In this document: in pieces, positions 9,250 to 18,653 of the stretch
Layout of the letters: the number at the start of each line of letters is the position of its first letter
How positions within the stretch are numbered: position 1 is the stretch's first letter
Assembly: GCA_009774765.1 (NCBI GenBank)
Contig: VSOK01000008.1
Span: 10,387 to 74,386, forward strand
DNA: 64,000 nt
Direction of reading: 5' to 3'
Origin: Bacteroidales bacterium
GTDB taxonomy: Bacteria > Bacteroidota > Bacteroidia > Bacteroidales > UBA932
The notes under the pieces: generated by a model
Database searches by the model: none
Seen by the model: only the letters and a program-made list of their open reading frames with translations
Told to the model about the DNA's origin: nothing
Position numbers and translations under genes: made by a program

Positions 9250-11186
9250 TTCCTATCCTCCTTATATTTATTCATCAGATAGTCCACCCTGAGCAGTGCC
9301 GCAGTACTGCATGCGCACGCGATCGCCCCGTGAGGCTCGTGAGGAGGATCTCCGTCATAAAGTTCAGCAAACACTCCGACACCGTGCTTGTTGATATCCT
9401 CATAGAATCCTTCCGTAAGATATGCGGCCTTTTTGTAGAAAGCCGCTCCCATCATATTGAAGCATACATCAATATAGTGACCAAGAAGCATAGGGAATGC
9501 ACATCCGTTATGGTATGCGAGATCTCTGTCCGTCTGTGAACCTTCATATACTCCCTTGTACTTCGCATTTCTCGGAGAAAGGGACCTGATGCCGCGCTTG
9601 GTTACCAGTTCATTGTTGATGGTGGCGATGACACCTGCCTTGACCTCATCATCCACCGGAGAATAATCCAGGCATACAGCATAAAGCTGGTTAGGACGTA
9701 CATCCATATTCTGGCCCGAACCGTCCACGTAATCGGCAAGGTAGTCTTTGTCGGCAATCTTGAACACATTCTGGAAATTGTCTTTCACAAGATCCCTTAC
9801 AGGAGTCCACTGGCTGACAAAAGTGCTCTTCCTGGCACCGAACTCCGCTTCCATCTCCAATGCGAAGCAAAGCGCATTATACCACATTGCGTTAAGTTCA
9901 ACCTGATATCCAGCTCTCTCATTGACAGGATGACCGTCAATATATGTATTCATCCAGGAAAGCGCCGTCCAGTCCATCTGCGCCCAGAGCAATCCGTTCG
10001 GATGCATTGCAACCTCCCTTCTGCGTCCGGGAGCATAGCTTTCTATAATCCCTTTGAGCACAGCCCCGTATTTCTTCCATACACGTTTCCTGTCCGCGCC
10101 GAAATGTATGTACTGCTGGACAGTATCCGTCAGCATAAGCGGCGACTCAACCTGAGTGGTCCTGTGGTAAAGCCTTTCCTGCTCATCCGCGATGAGGGTA
10201 TCAAGTATTTTCTCAAATTCAGCAGTATTCCCGTCAGCATAAAGGGTAAGTCCAGGCAAAGACATTATCGTCTCCCTCAAAAGTCCGGTCTCGAGCCAGG
10301 AGAATCCTGCATTGATTTTCTCCTTGCCGTCCTTCCTGCACTTGAGGAGCTCAGCATTGTGCACAAGCAGGTCGTGGATATCGGAAATCGTCCCCATCTT
10401 GACGACAATATCATCGAATTTCCTTTTCAGAGACTTTACATTCACCTCATTGACCGAAGCGGAGAAGACAACAGAATCCCCCGGGGTAAGCTCAGTGATG
10501 AACTCGCCAGGAACAAACAAGTCCTCCACACAGTCAAATCCTCTTCTGTACTCATCCGAATATGTTATCCCGTTGTACCAATACGGAGCGGCTTTGAACG
10601 TGGACTTCCTGCTGATCTGAAGGTTGAGATCAGGAAATCCAGGATACATATTATAGGACATACCGTTGGATATCTCCCGTCCCTCCGTACGGGCCTCACC
10701 GTTCTGGCGTGTCAGGCTGTGTATATTCCTGAACGCAAGGAAAGGCTTCAATTTGAGAGTAACTTTCTGGGGAGCTTCAAGCAAAGTATATTTTATAAGG
10801 ACCTGATCATTGTCAGGAACCATGACAATCGCCTTGCTGAAAAGAATTTCTCCTACCTTGTAAACGATTTCAGGCACAGGGTCGGAATCAAAATCTATAA
10901 TGTATTTATGTCCTCTCGGCTCATAGACATCACCATAGCAATGTATTCCGAAATTGAACTGCTTTCCGCCCATCACGACACTTTCGTCCACGGACGACAA
11001 AAGCATATACTTTCCTCCGCCGAAATTATCTATCGGAACCGCAAGCAGTCCGTGATAGCGTCTTGTGTTACAGGTCACTATGGACGTATTGCAGTATGCA
11101 CCCGTCTTATTCGCGGAAATGATCTCCCTCTTCAACGAATATGACAAATTTACAAGTTCGGACTTGTTGAATTTAAGAAAAGCCAT
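9246..11186 (-). CDS. Glycogen debranching enzyme (amylo-alpha-1,6-glucosidase, GH133)
   Basis: The 646-residue protein has the bacterial GDE N-terminal domain (SIVTCNTRRYHGLLAVPID near residue 34) and an (alpha/alpha)6-barrel C-terminal half. The latter includes AGFSWLETGLLRETIMSLPG, HPNGLLWAQMDWTALSWMN and a GSQTDRDLAYHNGCAFPML segment. It hydrolyses alpha-1,6 branch stubs of glycogen in the cytoplasm. Unlike eukaryotic debranchers there is no fused GH13 transferase, so the neighbouring GH57 protein may supply the 4-alpha-glucanotransferase step (inference). The gene sits 32 bases after glgB and overlaps the next gene by 4 bases, so it is part of one operon. Confidence 0.92.
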   Translation of the reverse strand: MAFLKFNKSELVNLSYSLKREIISANKTGAYCNTSIVTCNTRRYHGLLAVPIDNFGGGKYMLLSSVDESVVMGGKQFNFGIHCYGDVYEPRGHKYIIDFDSDPVPEIVYKVGEILFSKAIVMVPDNDQVLIKYTLLEAPQKVTLKLKPFLAFRNIHSLTRQNGEARTEGREISNGMSYNMYPGFPDLNLQISRKSTFKAAPYWYNGITYSDEYRRGFDCVEDLFVPGEFITELTPGDSVVFSASVNEVNVKSLKRKFDDIVVKMGTISDIHDLLVHNAELLKCRKDGKEKINAGFSWLETGLLRETIMSLPGLTLYADGNTAEFEKILDTLIADEQERLYHRTTQVESPLMLTDTVQQYIHFGADRKRVWKKYGAVLKGIIESYAPGRRREVAMHPNGLLWAQMDWTALSWMNTYIDGHPVNERAGYQVELNAMWYNALCFALEMEAEFGARKSTFVSQWTPVRDLVKDNFQNVFKIADKDYLADYVDGSGQNMDVRPNQLYAVCLDYSPVDDEVKAGVIATINNELVTKRGIRSLSPRNAKYKGVYEGSQTDRDLAYHNGCAFPMLLGHYIDVCFNMMGAAFYKKAAYLTEGFYEDINKHGVGVFAELYDGDPPHEPHGAIACACSTAALLRVDYLMNKYKEDRK

Positions 11187-11218
11187 ACTTGATTATGTAT
11201 TAGGTTAATAATTTATTT

Positions 11219-13240
11219 TCAGTCTACTTTCTTCAGTACTATCGCGCTCCTGCTCGGCAGGTAGAGCATCAGCGTATCATCATAGACGCCGCTGCCGTTC
11301 GCCGACCTTTTATGAACGGTAAAATGGACCTCCCCCTTTTTAAGACGGGAAAAGCCATTGAATTCTCGTGCATCCGTATCAAGAATTGAGATATATTTTC
11401 CTGCCGGAGCAGAGAAACCGTAATCAGAAAATGATGACAACGGATTGAAATTGAACGCAAAGATACAATTTATTCTTTTGAAAATAAGAATTTTTTTCTC
11501 TTCATCCTGGACAAGAAGCTCGGGTCTTCCTTCAAGAAGTCCCTCTTCCCTGCAAAGCGATACCATTGCCTTGTCAAAACTGTTCAGAGAACCGTATCTC
11601 AGATAATCCGGCTCCACAAGCGACCATTGTCTCCTTGCATATTTGTACGACCATCCGTTTCCCTCGCGCGGAAAATCAATCCATTCCGGATGACCGAATT
11701 CATTTCCCATAAAAGTAAGGTAGCCGTCTCCCGATGTGGCCATTGTCACAAGACGGATCATCTTGTGCAGAGCAATGCCCCTGTCCACGAGAAGAGATTT
11801 CGAATCCTTGTTCATAGACGTGTACATCTCCTTGTCCAGAAGCCTGAATATTATGGTCTTATCACCTACCATAGCCTGGTCATGGCACTCAGCATAGCTG
11901 ATCGTCTTCTCATCCGCACGCTTGTTGGTAAGCTGCCACCAGATCTCCCCTACGCTCCACTGCTCGTCCGGAAGGGTCTTTATCCATTTTATCCAGTTGT
12001 CAGCCACTCCCATGCTCATACGGAAATCAAACCCGACACCACCGGCCTCAAAAGGGGCCGCAAGACCGGCCATACCGCTGACATCCTCCGCAATTGTAAA
12101 TGCATCCGGATTCATCTCGTGCACCAGCATATTTGCAAGGGCAAGATATGTGACAGCATTTTCGTCCACACCGCCATTGAAATAATTGTCATATCCGACA
12201 AAGTCCTTTCCGAGACCGTGATCCCAATACAGCATACTTGTCACCCCGTCAAAACGGAATCCGTCAAGATGATATTCTTCCATCCAGAACTTGCAGTTGG
12301 ACAGGAGAAAACGTTTGGTCTCATCTTTTCCATAATCGAAACAGCGTGATCCCCAAGCCGGATGACGTCCCTGAGGGCCGCTATAGAAATACAGGTCCTC
12401 ACGCCCGTCAAACTTTCCGAGTCCTTCAGCCTCATTGTCAACGGAATGGGAGTGCACAATATCCATAACAACAGCGATTCCTGCACCGTGGGCCTCATCC
12501 ACAAGCTGCTTGAACTCCTCCGGAGTACCGAAACGGGAGCTCAAAGCAAAGAAATTCGACACCTGATAGCCGAAAGAGCCATAGTAAGGATGCTCCTGAA
12601 GGGCCATTATCTGGATCGTGTCATATCCAAGCTCCTTTATATGGGGAAGAACGTCTGTACGGAACTCATTGAATGTAGCCACTTTCTCCTTTTCGGAACT
12701 CATTCCTATGTGGCATTCATATATAAGCGGATGCGGACGCCTGCCAGGCTTTCCGTATTTCCATCTGTATGGCCTGTCCGGCGCCCATACCTGGGCACAG
12801 AACGCCTTTGTCTCCTCATCCTGGACAGCCCTTGTAGCATAGGCAGGAATCCTCTCTCCGCCTCCTCCCGTCCACTCCACATACAATTTGTAGTTTGTCC
12901 CGTGCTCAAGGAATATAGAAGGAAGTTCTATCTCCCAATTGCCCCCGCCGACAGGCTTGAGGGCATAAGCCTCCGTCCTTTTCCAATTATTGAAATCTCC
13001 TATGAGATACAACCTCATCGCATTGGGAGCCCATTCGCGGAACACCCAGGAGCCATCCCCCCTCCGATGCAGCCCATAGTAAAGATGGTTGTTTATGCTG
13101 TCATAAAGGGAAGCGTCCCCTTCGGACAGTTTTTCTTTCTCCTCAAGAATACGTCTATGGCGCGCATCGACAGCATCCTTGTAGGGAGCAAGCCAGGCAT
13201 CAGTCTCATAGATCATACTCTTTTTCTTTTTACTGGTCAT
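11219..13240 (-). CDS. glgB: 1,4-alpha-glucan branching enzyme (GH13_8 type)
   Basis: The 673-residue protein has an N-terminal CBM48-like domain (WVFREWAPNAMRLYLIGDFN) and a GH13 barrel. GFRFDGVTSM holds the nucleophile Asp331, TIAEDVSGM the acid Glu385, and YAECHDQA the third active-site region. The DGVTSMLYWDHG form is typical of the eukaryote-like GH13_8 branching enzymes rather than of E. coli GlgB. It cuts an alpha-1,4 chain and reattaches it by an alpha-1,6 bond. It is the first glycogen gene of the block and lies 27 bases after xseB. Eukaryote-like branching enzyme and GT3 synthase together fit a UDP-glucose route. Confidence 0.95.
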   Translation of the reverse strand: MTSKKKKSMIYETDAWLAPYKDAVDARHRRILEEKEKLSEGDASLYDSINNHLYYGLHRRGDGSWVFREWAPNAMRLYLIGDFNNWKRTEAYALKPVGGGNWEIELPSIFLEHGTNYKLYVEWTGGGGERIPAYATRAVQDEETKAFCAQVWAPDRPYRWKYGKPGRRPHPLIYECHIGMSSEKEKVATFNEFRTDVLPHIKELGYDTIQIMALQEHPYYGSFGYQVSNFFALSSRFGTPEEFKQLVDEAHGAGIAVVMDIVHSHSVDNEAEGLGKFDGREDLYFYSGPQGRHPAWGSRCFDYGKDETKRFLLSNCKFWMEEYHLDGFRFDGVTSMLYWDHGLGKDFVGYDNYFNGGVDENAVTYLALANMLVHEMNPDAFTIAEDVSGMAGLAAPFEAGGVGFDFRMSMGVADNWIKWIKTLPDEQWSVGEIWWQLTNKRADEKTISYAECHDQAMVGDKTIIFRLLDKEMYTSMNKDSKSLLVDRGIALHKMIRLVTMATSGDGYLTFMGNEFGHPEWIDFPREGNGWSYKYARRQWSLVEPDYLRYGSLNSFDKAMVSLCREEGLLEGRPELLVQDEEKKILIFKRINCIFAFNFNPLSSFSDYGFSAPAGKYISILDTDAREFNGFSRLKKGEVHFTVHKRSANGSGVYDDTLMLYLPSRSAIVLKKVD

Positions 13241-13267
13241 ATTATATTATTATGTGGTCTGTCTTTA

Positions 13268-13456
13268 TTATCTTTCATCCAGCGCGTCCAAGCCTTTTTC
13301 AGCATCACGAAGATAAGCCCTGCAGGCATTTATAAGCTCATCCGCACGCTTTATATACACGTCTATACCATCAATGCCGACCGAAGGGTCTTCAACCTTC
13401 ACGGCTATTTCCTCCAATTCCTTCACTGCCCCGGCATAATCGAATTCTTTTTCCAT
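13268..13456 (-). CDS. xseB: Exodeoxyribonuclease VII small subunit
   Basis: The 62-residue protein (FDYAGAVKELEEIAVKVEDP … GIDVYIKRADELINACRAYL) is an all-helical XseB, of normal length. It binds XseA to form exonuclease VII, which degrades single-stranded DNA in both directions. Its ATG (13454-13456) lies directly after the xseA stop (13458-13460), so the subunits are coupled. Confidence 0.9.
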   Translation of the reverse strand: MEKEFDYAGAVKELEEIAVKVEDPSVGIDGIDVYIKRADELINACRAYLRDAEKGLDALDER

Positions 13457-13457
13457 A

Positions 13458-14582
13458 TCATTTCTCTTTTAGCGGCAATATATCATCAATCACACATTTA
13501 AGCACACCGTCAGCGAACATCAGAGAGACCTCTTCCCCCTTTTTTCTGCCGGATGCCTTTTTAAGGGCGACCCCGCTGCCGTCCAGCACAAGCACATATC
13601 CGCGTCTAAGGATATTTCTCGGATCAGCACCGTGGATTTTCGCCTCAAGCACACTGAGACGGCTGTCCAATGCGGCTATCTTTGACGAAAAAGCACGCCT
13701 GAGCCTCGAAGCGAAAGCGAGCAGGCGTGCATCTTCATCCTCATACCAGCCCAGAATCTCATCAGCCAGGGCCGTAGGTGTCTTAAGAAAGCCGAACGAC
13801 ACCATATCACATATATGATAGTCCTGGTCGTGCCCCACCGCAGTAAACACCGGCAGCGGAAACTGGGCTATATGCGAACATAATCCGTAATCATCATAGC
13901 AGGCAAGGTCTATGCGCGACCCTCCTCCGCGCAAAATAAGCACGGCGTCATAATCAGAACCGCTCCCAAGCACAGCATCCATAGCATCCACAATTGACGA
14001 CGGAGCCTCCGCACCCTGCATAAGAGCAGGAAACAGGTCTGTCACAAATGAGAACCCGTAAGGATTTTCGTGAAGATGACGCATAAAATCCCTATAGCCG
14101 GCCGCATCCTCCGCAGAAATCACAGCGAATCTACCCGGAAGCGGAGCCAGGGCAAGGGACTTCTGCATATCAAACAGCCCATCCTTTTCAAGACGGGCTA
14201 TAGTCTGCTGCCTTATCCTCTCCTTCTCACCAAGAGAAAAGTCCGGATCTATGTCATCTATGGAAAGGGAAAGCCCGTAAAGCTGGCTGAAAGTGACCTG
14301 GGCCTGCACCAGGACAGACATCCCTTCACTTAACGGAGAGCCTGTCACCGACTCGAAATAAGGAGCTATGAACCTGTATCGGGAAGCCCAGATGACCGCA
14401 TTGGCCTTCGCCACAAGCCCGGTTCCGTCACTCTGGGAAAGCTCAAGGTAGCAATGTCCTCCGATCCTCGCCTTCATCGCGCTGATTTCAGCCTTGAGCC
14501 ATATTCTGGACGGGAAAAGGCGTTCAATCCCTGATTTCAGACTGGTCTGAAGATCATAAAGATTGATATATTCCTTTCCCAT
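13458..14582 (-). CDS. xseA: Exodeoxyribonuclease VII large subunit
   Basis: The 374-residue protein has an N-terminal OB fold (LKSGIERLFPSRIWLKAEIS) and the exonuclease VII catalytic domain, including ALAPLPGRFAVISAEDAAGYRDF, AVLILRGGGSRIDLACYDD and FPLPVFTAVGHDQDYHICDM. It is somewhat shorter than E. coli XseA (456 residues), mainly in the helical region. It forms exonuclease VII with the XseB product of the next gene. It is the first gene of a long minus-strand run that continues into the glycogen genes, divergent from engB. Confidence 0.93.
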   Translation of the reverse strand: MGKEYINLYDLQTSLKSGIERLFPSRIWLKAEISAMKARIGGHCYLELSQSDGTGLVAKANAVIWASRYRFIAPYFESVTGSPLSEGMSVLVQAQVTFSQLYGLSLSIDDIDPDFSLGEKERIRQQTIARLEKDGLFDMQKSLALAPLPGRFAVISAEDAAGYRDFMRHLHENPYGFSFVTDLFPALMQGAEAPSSIVDAMDAVLGSGSDYDAVLILRGGGSRIDLACYDDYGLCSHIAQFPLPVFTAVGHDQDYHICDMVSFGFLKTPTALADEILGWYEDEDARLLAFASRLRRAFSSKIAALDSRLSVLEAKIHGADPRNILRRGYVLVLDGSGVALKKASGRKKGEEVSLMFADGVLKCVIDDILPLKEK

Positions 14583-14707
14583 AACAATTTATCATTAAAA
14601 AGAAGCACTACGGTTCTGTTTCATACAAACATCACCAGGGCACTCCTGAATCGTTACAAATTTAGCAATAATTTTGAATAATTATTATGGTCTCGCGCTT
14701 TTTTGAT

Positions 14708-14715
14708 TATCTTTG
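14708..14715 (+). promoter_or_regulatory. Candidate -7 box of the engB-prs-der promoter
   Basis: TATCTTTG matches the Bacteroidota primary-sigma -7 consensus TAnnTTTG and lies 29 bases before the engB start, in the divergent xseA-engB gap. No good TTTG -33 box is at the right spacing, so support is moderate. Confidence 0.35.
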
Positions 14716-14744
14716 CCGACTGATTTTAATTAGTATCCTGACAG

Positions 14745-15347
14745 ATGAAGATTTCCGAAGCCATATTCTCCGGCAGCAGTACCAGGATTTCTGAAAAGCC
14801 AAAGCAGAAATTCCCGGAATTTGCCTTCATCGGCCGTTCCAATGTGGGAAAGTCGTCGCTGATCAATATGCTTACCGGCAACCGGAAGCTTGCGATGACA
14901 TCAAGCAAACCCGGCAAAACGCGCCTTGTAAACCACTTTCTGATCAACAGGGAATGGTATCTGGTTGACCTTCCGGGCTATGGCTACGCCAAAATGTCGA
15001 TGACAGCCAAGCAGAAACTGGAGCAGGTCATCCGCAACTATCTCAATTTCTCCTCCGAGATGATTATGCTGTTCGTCCTCCTCGACTCACGGCACGACAT
15101 CATCAAGACAGATATGGATTTTCTGGACGAGCTTGGAACAAGCGACATCCCTTTTGCGATCATCTTCACAAAAGGGGACAAACTTGGTCCTGTCGCACGC
15201 GAGAAGCAGATAGAAAAGAACAAGCAGATAATCCTGGAGCATTGGGAAGAGCTTCCTCCGATTTTCGTGAGTTCTTCGGAAACCGGACTCGGAAAGGACG
15301 AGATACTCGATTATATTGAAAATGTACTTGAAAACCTCAACAACTAA
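14745..15347 (+). CDS. engB: Ribosome biogenesis GTPase (YihA/YsxC/EngB)
   Basis: The 200-residue protein carries the G1 loop GRSNVGKSS (residues 30-38), the G3 motif DLPGYGYAKM and the G4 motif TKGDK. These, with its length, identify the YihA/YsxC GTPase needed for 50S ribosomal subunit assembly. It begins a plus-strand run with prs, a small Cys-rich protein and der, a second ribosome-assembly GTPase. Spacing to prs is only 11 bases. Confidence 0.95.
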   Translation: MKISEAIFSGSSTRISEKPKQKFPEFAFIGRSNVGKSSLINMLTGNRKLAMTSSKPGKTRLVNHFLINREWYLVDLPGYGYAKMSMTAKQKLEQVIRNYLNFSSEMIMLFVLLDSRHDIIKTDMDFLDELGTSDIPFAIIFTKGDKLGPVAREKQIEKNKQIILEHWEELPPIFVSSSETGLGKDEILDYIENVLENLNN

Positions 15348-15358
15348 TCTCTAATACG

Positions 15359-16309
15359 ATGCACAACGAACACAAAATGAAACTGTTTGCCTGCAGAAAC
15401 TCAAGGTCTTTTGCAGAAAAGGTAGCCAAGTCTCTTGGCATTGATCTCGGACAGTCCGATATACTTACATTCAGCGACGGGGAATTCCAGCCGTCATTCA
15501 ACGAAAGTGTCAGAGGTGCAACCGTCTTCATCGTACAGTCGACATTCCCTCCTGTTGACAATCTGTTTGAACTTCTGCTTATGATAGATGCCGCAAAAAG
15601 GGCATCCGCATACACAGTGATAGCAGTAATGCCTTATTTCGGATGGGCAAGACAGGACAGAAAAGACAAGCCGAGGGTATCAATAGGCGCAAAGCTTGTC
15701 GCAAACATCCTCCACGCGGCAGGATGCGACAGGGTAATGACCTGTGACCTCCACGCAGACCAGATTCAGGGATTCTTTGATTTCCCTGTAGACCATATAT
15801 ACGCAAGCTCGGTGTTCCTTCCTCATCTCAGGGAGATGAACATAGAGAATCTTGCGATCGCAGCTCCTGATATGGGAGGAGCCAAAAGGGCAAACGCATA
15901 CGCAAGGTATCTGCAGTGCCCTGTCATAATCTGCCACAAGTCAAGGGAAAGGGCAAATGTGGTAGGATCCATCACAGCAATCGGAGATGTAGCCGGAAAG
16001 AATGTTATCATAGTCGACGACATGATCGACACCGCCGGTACTCTTACCAAAGCTGCCAATGTCCTGAAAGAAATGGGCGCATTGAGCGTAAGGGCATGCG
16101 CCACACACGCCGTATTCTCAGGGAACGCCTACGAAAGGATTGCGGAATCCGCCCTTGAGGAAGTGATCGTTTCAGACACGATTCCTTTGACAGAGGACCC
16201 TAACAAGGACACCGGCAAAATAACAGTTTTGTCTCTTGCCGATACTTTCGCCAAGATAATAGACAAAGTATACAATTACGAACCTATCAGCAACAGTTTC
16301 ATAAACTAA
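15359..16309 (+). CDS. prs: Ribose-phosphate pyrophosphokinase
   Basis: The 316-residue protein makes PRPP from ribose-5-phosphate and ATP, the entry to purine, pyrimidine, His, Trp and NAD synthesis. It shows YFGWARQDRKDKPR, the metal/ATP motif DLHADQIQGFF, and the PRPP-binding signature VIIVDDMIDTAGTL. Length equals that of class I enzymes. The ATG at 15359 is used here; a second ATG six codons later (MKLFACRN) is an alternative start. Five bases separate its stop from the next small gene. Confidence 0.96.
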   Translation: MHNEHKMKLFACRNSRSFAEKVAKSLGIDLGQSDILTFSDGEFQPSFNESVRGATVFIVQSTFPPVDNLFELLLMIDAAKRASAYTVIAVMPYFGWARQDRKDKPRVSIGAKLVANILHAAGCDRVMTCDLHADQIQGFFDFPVDHIYASSVFLPHLREMNIENLAIAAPDMGGAKRANAYARYLQCPVIICHKSRERANVVGSITAIGDVAGKNVIIVDDMIDTAGTLTKAANVLKEMGALSVRACATHAVFSGNAYERIAESALEEVIVSDTIPLTEDPNKDTGKITVLSLADTFAKIIDKVYNYEPISNSFIN

Positions 16310-16313
16310 CGGA

Positions 16314-16589
16314 ATGGAAATCCTCATTGCCGCAATACTCCTTGTAGGGCTGTGCGTAATCGGAATGTGCTTCAACATCATATTCCGCAAGAACGGGCAT
16401 TTCCCGGAAACGGAAATCAGCAGCAACAGGGAGATGCGCAAAAGAGGAATCCGCTGCGCAAAGGAGGACGAGCTCAGGATCTGGGGCAGAAGGCACGGGA
16501 AGGAGAACCCGACCTGCAGCGACCTCGGATGCGGAGACTGCTCCGGATGTGAAATTTCGACTGATACAGATAAACAGCAAAAGATATGA
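16314..16589 (+). CDS. Small membrane protein with C-terminal Cys cluster, unknown function
   Basis: The 91-residue protein has one N-terminal membrane segment ([20 protein letters not shown]), then [21 protein letters not shown] cysteine group follows: one Cys in IRCAKEDE and [13 protein letters not shown] near the C-terminus (C-x4-C-x2-C-x2-C). The spacing suggests a metal or iron-sulfur site. The layout recalls FeoB-associated Cys-rich proteins but the sequence is different. It is squeezed between prs (5-base gap) and der (4-base overlap), so it is a real, co-translated gene. I do not recognise a function. Confidence 0.75.
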   Translation: MEILIAAILLVGLCVIGMCFNIIFRKNGHFPETEISSNREMRKRGIRCAKEDELRIWGRRHGKENPTCSDLGCGDCSGCEISTDTDKQQKI

Positions 16590-17896
16590 GTCTTGTAGCC
16601 ATAGTGGGACGTCCGAATGTCGGAAAATCCACTTTATTCAACCGCCTTGTAGGAATGAGGCAGGCCATTGTCGATGAGACAGCAGGAGTGACACGTGACA
16701 GACATTATGGTAAATGTGAATGGTGCGGGCACGAGTTTTCAATAGTTGACACCGGAGGCTATACCAGCAATTCGGATGATATATTCGAAGAAGAAATACG
16801 CAAACAGGTAGTCCTCGCGATAGAGGAAGCCGATCTTGTACTTTTTATGGTCGAGGCCCAGACCGGAATAACCGACTATGACGAAGAGATCGCAGACCTT
16901 CTGCGCAGGTGCGGAAAGCCTGTTGTCGTTGCCGTCAACAAGGTCGACACCGGCAACAAGATGTTTGATTCCTACCAGTTCTATTCACTCGGACTCGGTG
17001 AGCTGTTCAGCATATCCTCCGCAAACGGAGGAGGAACCGGTGACCTGCTTGATGAAATCGTACGCCGTCTTCCTGAAGACACTCAGGTTTCAGAAGATGA
17101 GCACCCTGAGCTTCCGCACATCACAATCGTAGGAAAGCCGAATGTCGGGAAATCGTCTCTTACAAATGCTCTGCTCGGACGTGACAGGAACATAGTCACT
17201 CCTATAGCAGGCACGACACGTGATTCGATCTCCACATACTACAACAAATTCGGGCACGAGTTTATGCTTGTGGACACGGCTGGTATGAGGAAGAAGACCA
17301 AAGTTCACGAAGACCTGGAGTTCTATTCCGTGATGAGGTCCATAAGAGCCATCGAGCATTCTGACGTATGCGTACTTATGATAGACGCGCAGACCGGCCT
17401 GGAAGCACAGGATATGAGCATCTTCAATCTGATTTCACGCAACCGCAAAGGATGTGTGATCGTGGTCAACAAATGGGACCTCATCGAGAAGGACAGCAAT
17501 ACTATGAAGGAGTACATCGAGGCCATCAAGTCAAGGATAGCCCCGTTCAATGACATTCCTATAATATTCACGTCCGTAATCAACAGACAAAGGATCCTGG
17601 ATGTCCTGAACGCCGCCGCAAAAGTTTATGAGAACTATTCGCGCAAGGTTTCCACATCAAAGCTCAACGACGAGATGCTGCCGGAGATAGAGAATTATCC
17701 TCCTCCTGCATGGAAAGGCAAATACATCAAGATCAAATATGTGACCCAGCTTCCTACAAGGTCTCCGTCTTTCGCGTTCTTCTGCAATCTTCCTCAGTAT
17801 GTCAAAGAACCGTACAAACGTTTTCTTGAAAACAAGCTGAGATCCAAATTCGACTTCTCCGGATGTCCTGTACAGATTTACCTGAGGCAGAAATAA
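16586..17896 (+). CDS. der: GTPase Der (EngA), double-domain ribosome assembly factor
   Basis: The 436-residue protein has two G domains in tandem. The first has [12 protein letters not shown] (residues 8-19), DTGGY and NKVD; the second has [12 protein letters not shown] (about 184-195), DTAGMRKK and NKWD. A KH-like C-terminal domain (about 350-436) ends with [13 protein letters not shown]. This is Der, which acts in 50S subunit maturation. It overlaps the upstream Cys-rich gene by 4 bases and is followed by a strong terminator, closing the engB-prs-der unit. Confidence 0.97.
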   Translation: MSLVAIVGRPNVGKSTLFNRLVGMRQAIVDETAGVTRDRHYGKCEWCGHEFSIVDTGGYTSNSDDIFEEEIRKQVVLAIEEADLVLFMVEAQTGITDYDEEIADLLRRCGKPVVVAVNKVDTGNKMFDSYQFYSLGLGELFSISSANGGGTGDLLDEIVRRLPEDTQVSEDEHPELPHITIVGKPNVGKSSLTNALLGRDRNIVTPIAGTTRDSISTYYNKFGHEFMLVDTAGMRKKTKVHEDLEFYSVMRSIRAIEHSDVCVLMIDAQTGLEAQDMSIFNLISRNRKGCVIVVNKWDLIEKDSNTMKEYIEAIKSRIAPFNDIPIIFTSVINRQRILDVLNAAAKVYENYSRKVSTSKLNDEMLPEIENYPPPAWKGKYIKIKYVTQLPTRSPSFAFFCNLPQYVKEPYKRFLENKLRSKFDFSGCPVQIYLRQK

Positions 17897-17954
17897 ACAA
17901 TAAGGCACAGGGCAGATTTATCCTGCAGCCGAGATGCTATACCACAAAAAAGAA

Positions 17955-17991
17955 GCCGACTAAAAATTATTTTTAGTCGGCCGCTTTTTTT
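17955..17991. terminator. Strong bidirectional intrinsic terminator after der
   Basis: A perfect 12-bp stem (gccgactaaaaa / tttttagtcggc) with a 3-base loop is followed by a run of Ts on the plus strand (17984-17991). On the minus strand it is followed by cttctttttt. It sits between der (+) and the convergent DUF4783 gene (-) and can stop both. Confidence 0.9.
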
Positions 17992-18085
17992 GATAACCCT
18001 ATTATTAACAACTAAACTAACCTGAAAAGCAATTATGCAAACCCTATGCCAAAACCGCATTTCTCGGTTGTCTTCAAACTTATTT

Positions 18086-18493
18086 TTATTCCATCCGTTC
18101 CAATTTAAGCTGTTGTATCTTATAGCCGGCATCATTGCAGCTCACAAATATCGTCACTATGAAGACCTCACCTCCGGCATTGAGTGAGCCTATGGCATAT
18201 TTCATATTGGATCGCCCGGCCGTATGGTTGATGTCAAAAGAACGTGGGGTATAGGAACTGAAAAACGATTTCATTATCTGGCGTCCCTGATTCCTGCTGG
18301 AATCATGCGTGCTGGAAAGAATCGTAATTTCAAGATTGTCCGCAAACCACGCTGCAAGCTTATCTGCATTCCCTTCTCTCATATACTTTGATATCGGCAC
18401 AAACACATCATAACCCACTTTTTGGGCGGATGCAGTAAGTCCGGCGCAGAGCACAAGTGCGGAGAGCACTGATTTTACCAATAATCTGTTCAT
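18086..18493 (-). CDS. DUF4783 family exported protein
   Basis: I chose the ATG at 18491-18493, giving 135 residues, because it begins a clean signal peptide (MNRLLVKSVLSALVLCAGL … SAQ); the frame is open further upstream without such a start. The mature protein has the DUF4783 pattern: ISKYMREGNADKLAAWFADN, an ELTIL-like strand, GRQIMKSFFSSYTPRSF and KYAIGSLNAGG. The fold is probably NTF2/cystatin-like (small alpha+beta). DUF4783 proteins are Bacteroidota periplasmic proteins of unknown role. It stands alone, divergent from rlmH. Confidence 0.85.
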   Translation of the reverse strand: MNRLLVKSVLSALVLCAGLTASAQKVGYDVFVPISKYMREGNADKLAAWFADNLEITILSSTHDSSRNQGRQIMKSFFSSYTPRSFDINHTAGRSNMKYAIGSLNAGGEVFIVTIFVSCNDAGYKIQQLKLERME

Positions 18494-18606
18494 TTTACAA
18501 TAAATAGCCAGCACGGTCTCTGCAAATATTGAGCCACATACAACCGCAGCACCGAAAGACAAAATCCATAAAAGCCGTTAAATTTTTCAATTGAATTTTT
18601 TATAGT

Positions 18607-18614
18607 TACTTTTG
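18607..18614 (+). promoter_or_regulatory. Candidate -7 box of the rlmH promoter
   Basis: TACTTTTG matches TAnnTTTG and lies 39 bases before the rlmH ATG. A T-run at 18583-18586, 20 bases upstream of the box, is a poor -33 match (TTTT for TTTG). Confidence 0.4.
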
Positions 18615-18653
18615 GAGTGATTTTTCCGATAGGGTCCAACAACAGACACTTAT

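Noticed and set aside
9930..11144. A long plus-strand open frame (404 codons) opposite the debranching enzyme gene, and similar ones at 5491-6594, 12362-13501 and 36507-37526
   Set aside because: Each lies antisense to a protein with clear family motifs; the translations have no recognisable domain, are rich in His/Arg/Ser, and result from codon bias on the opposite strand.
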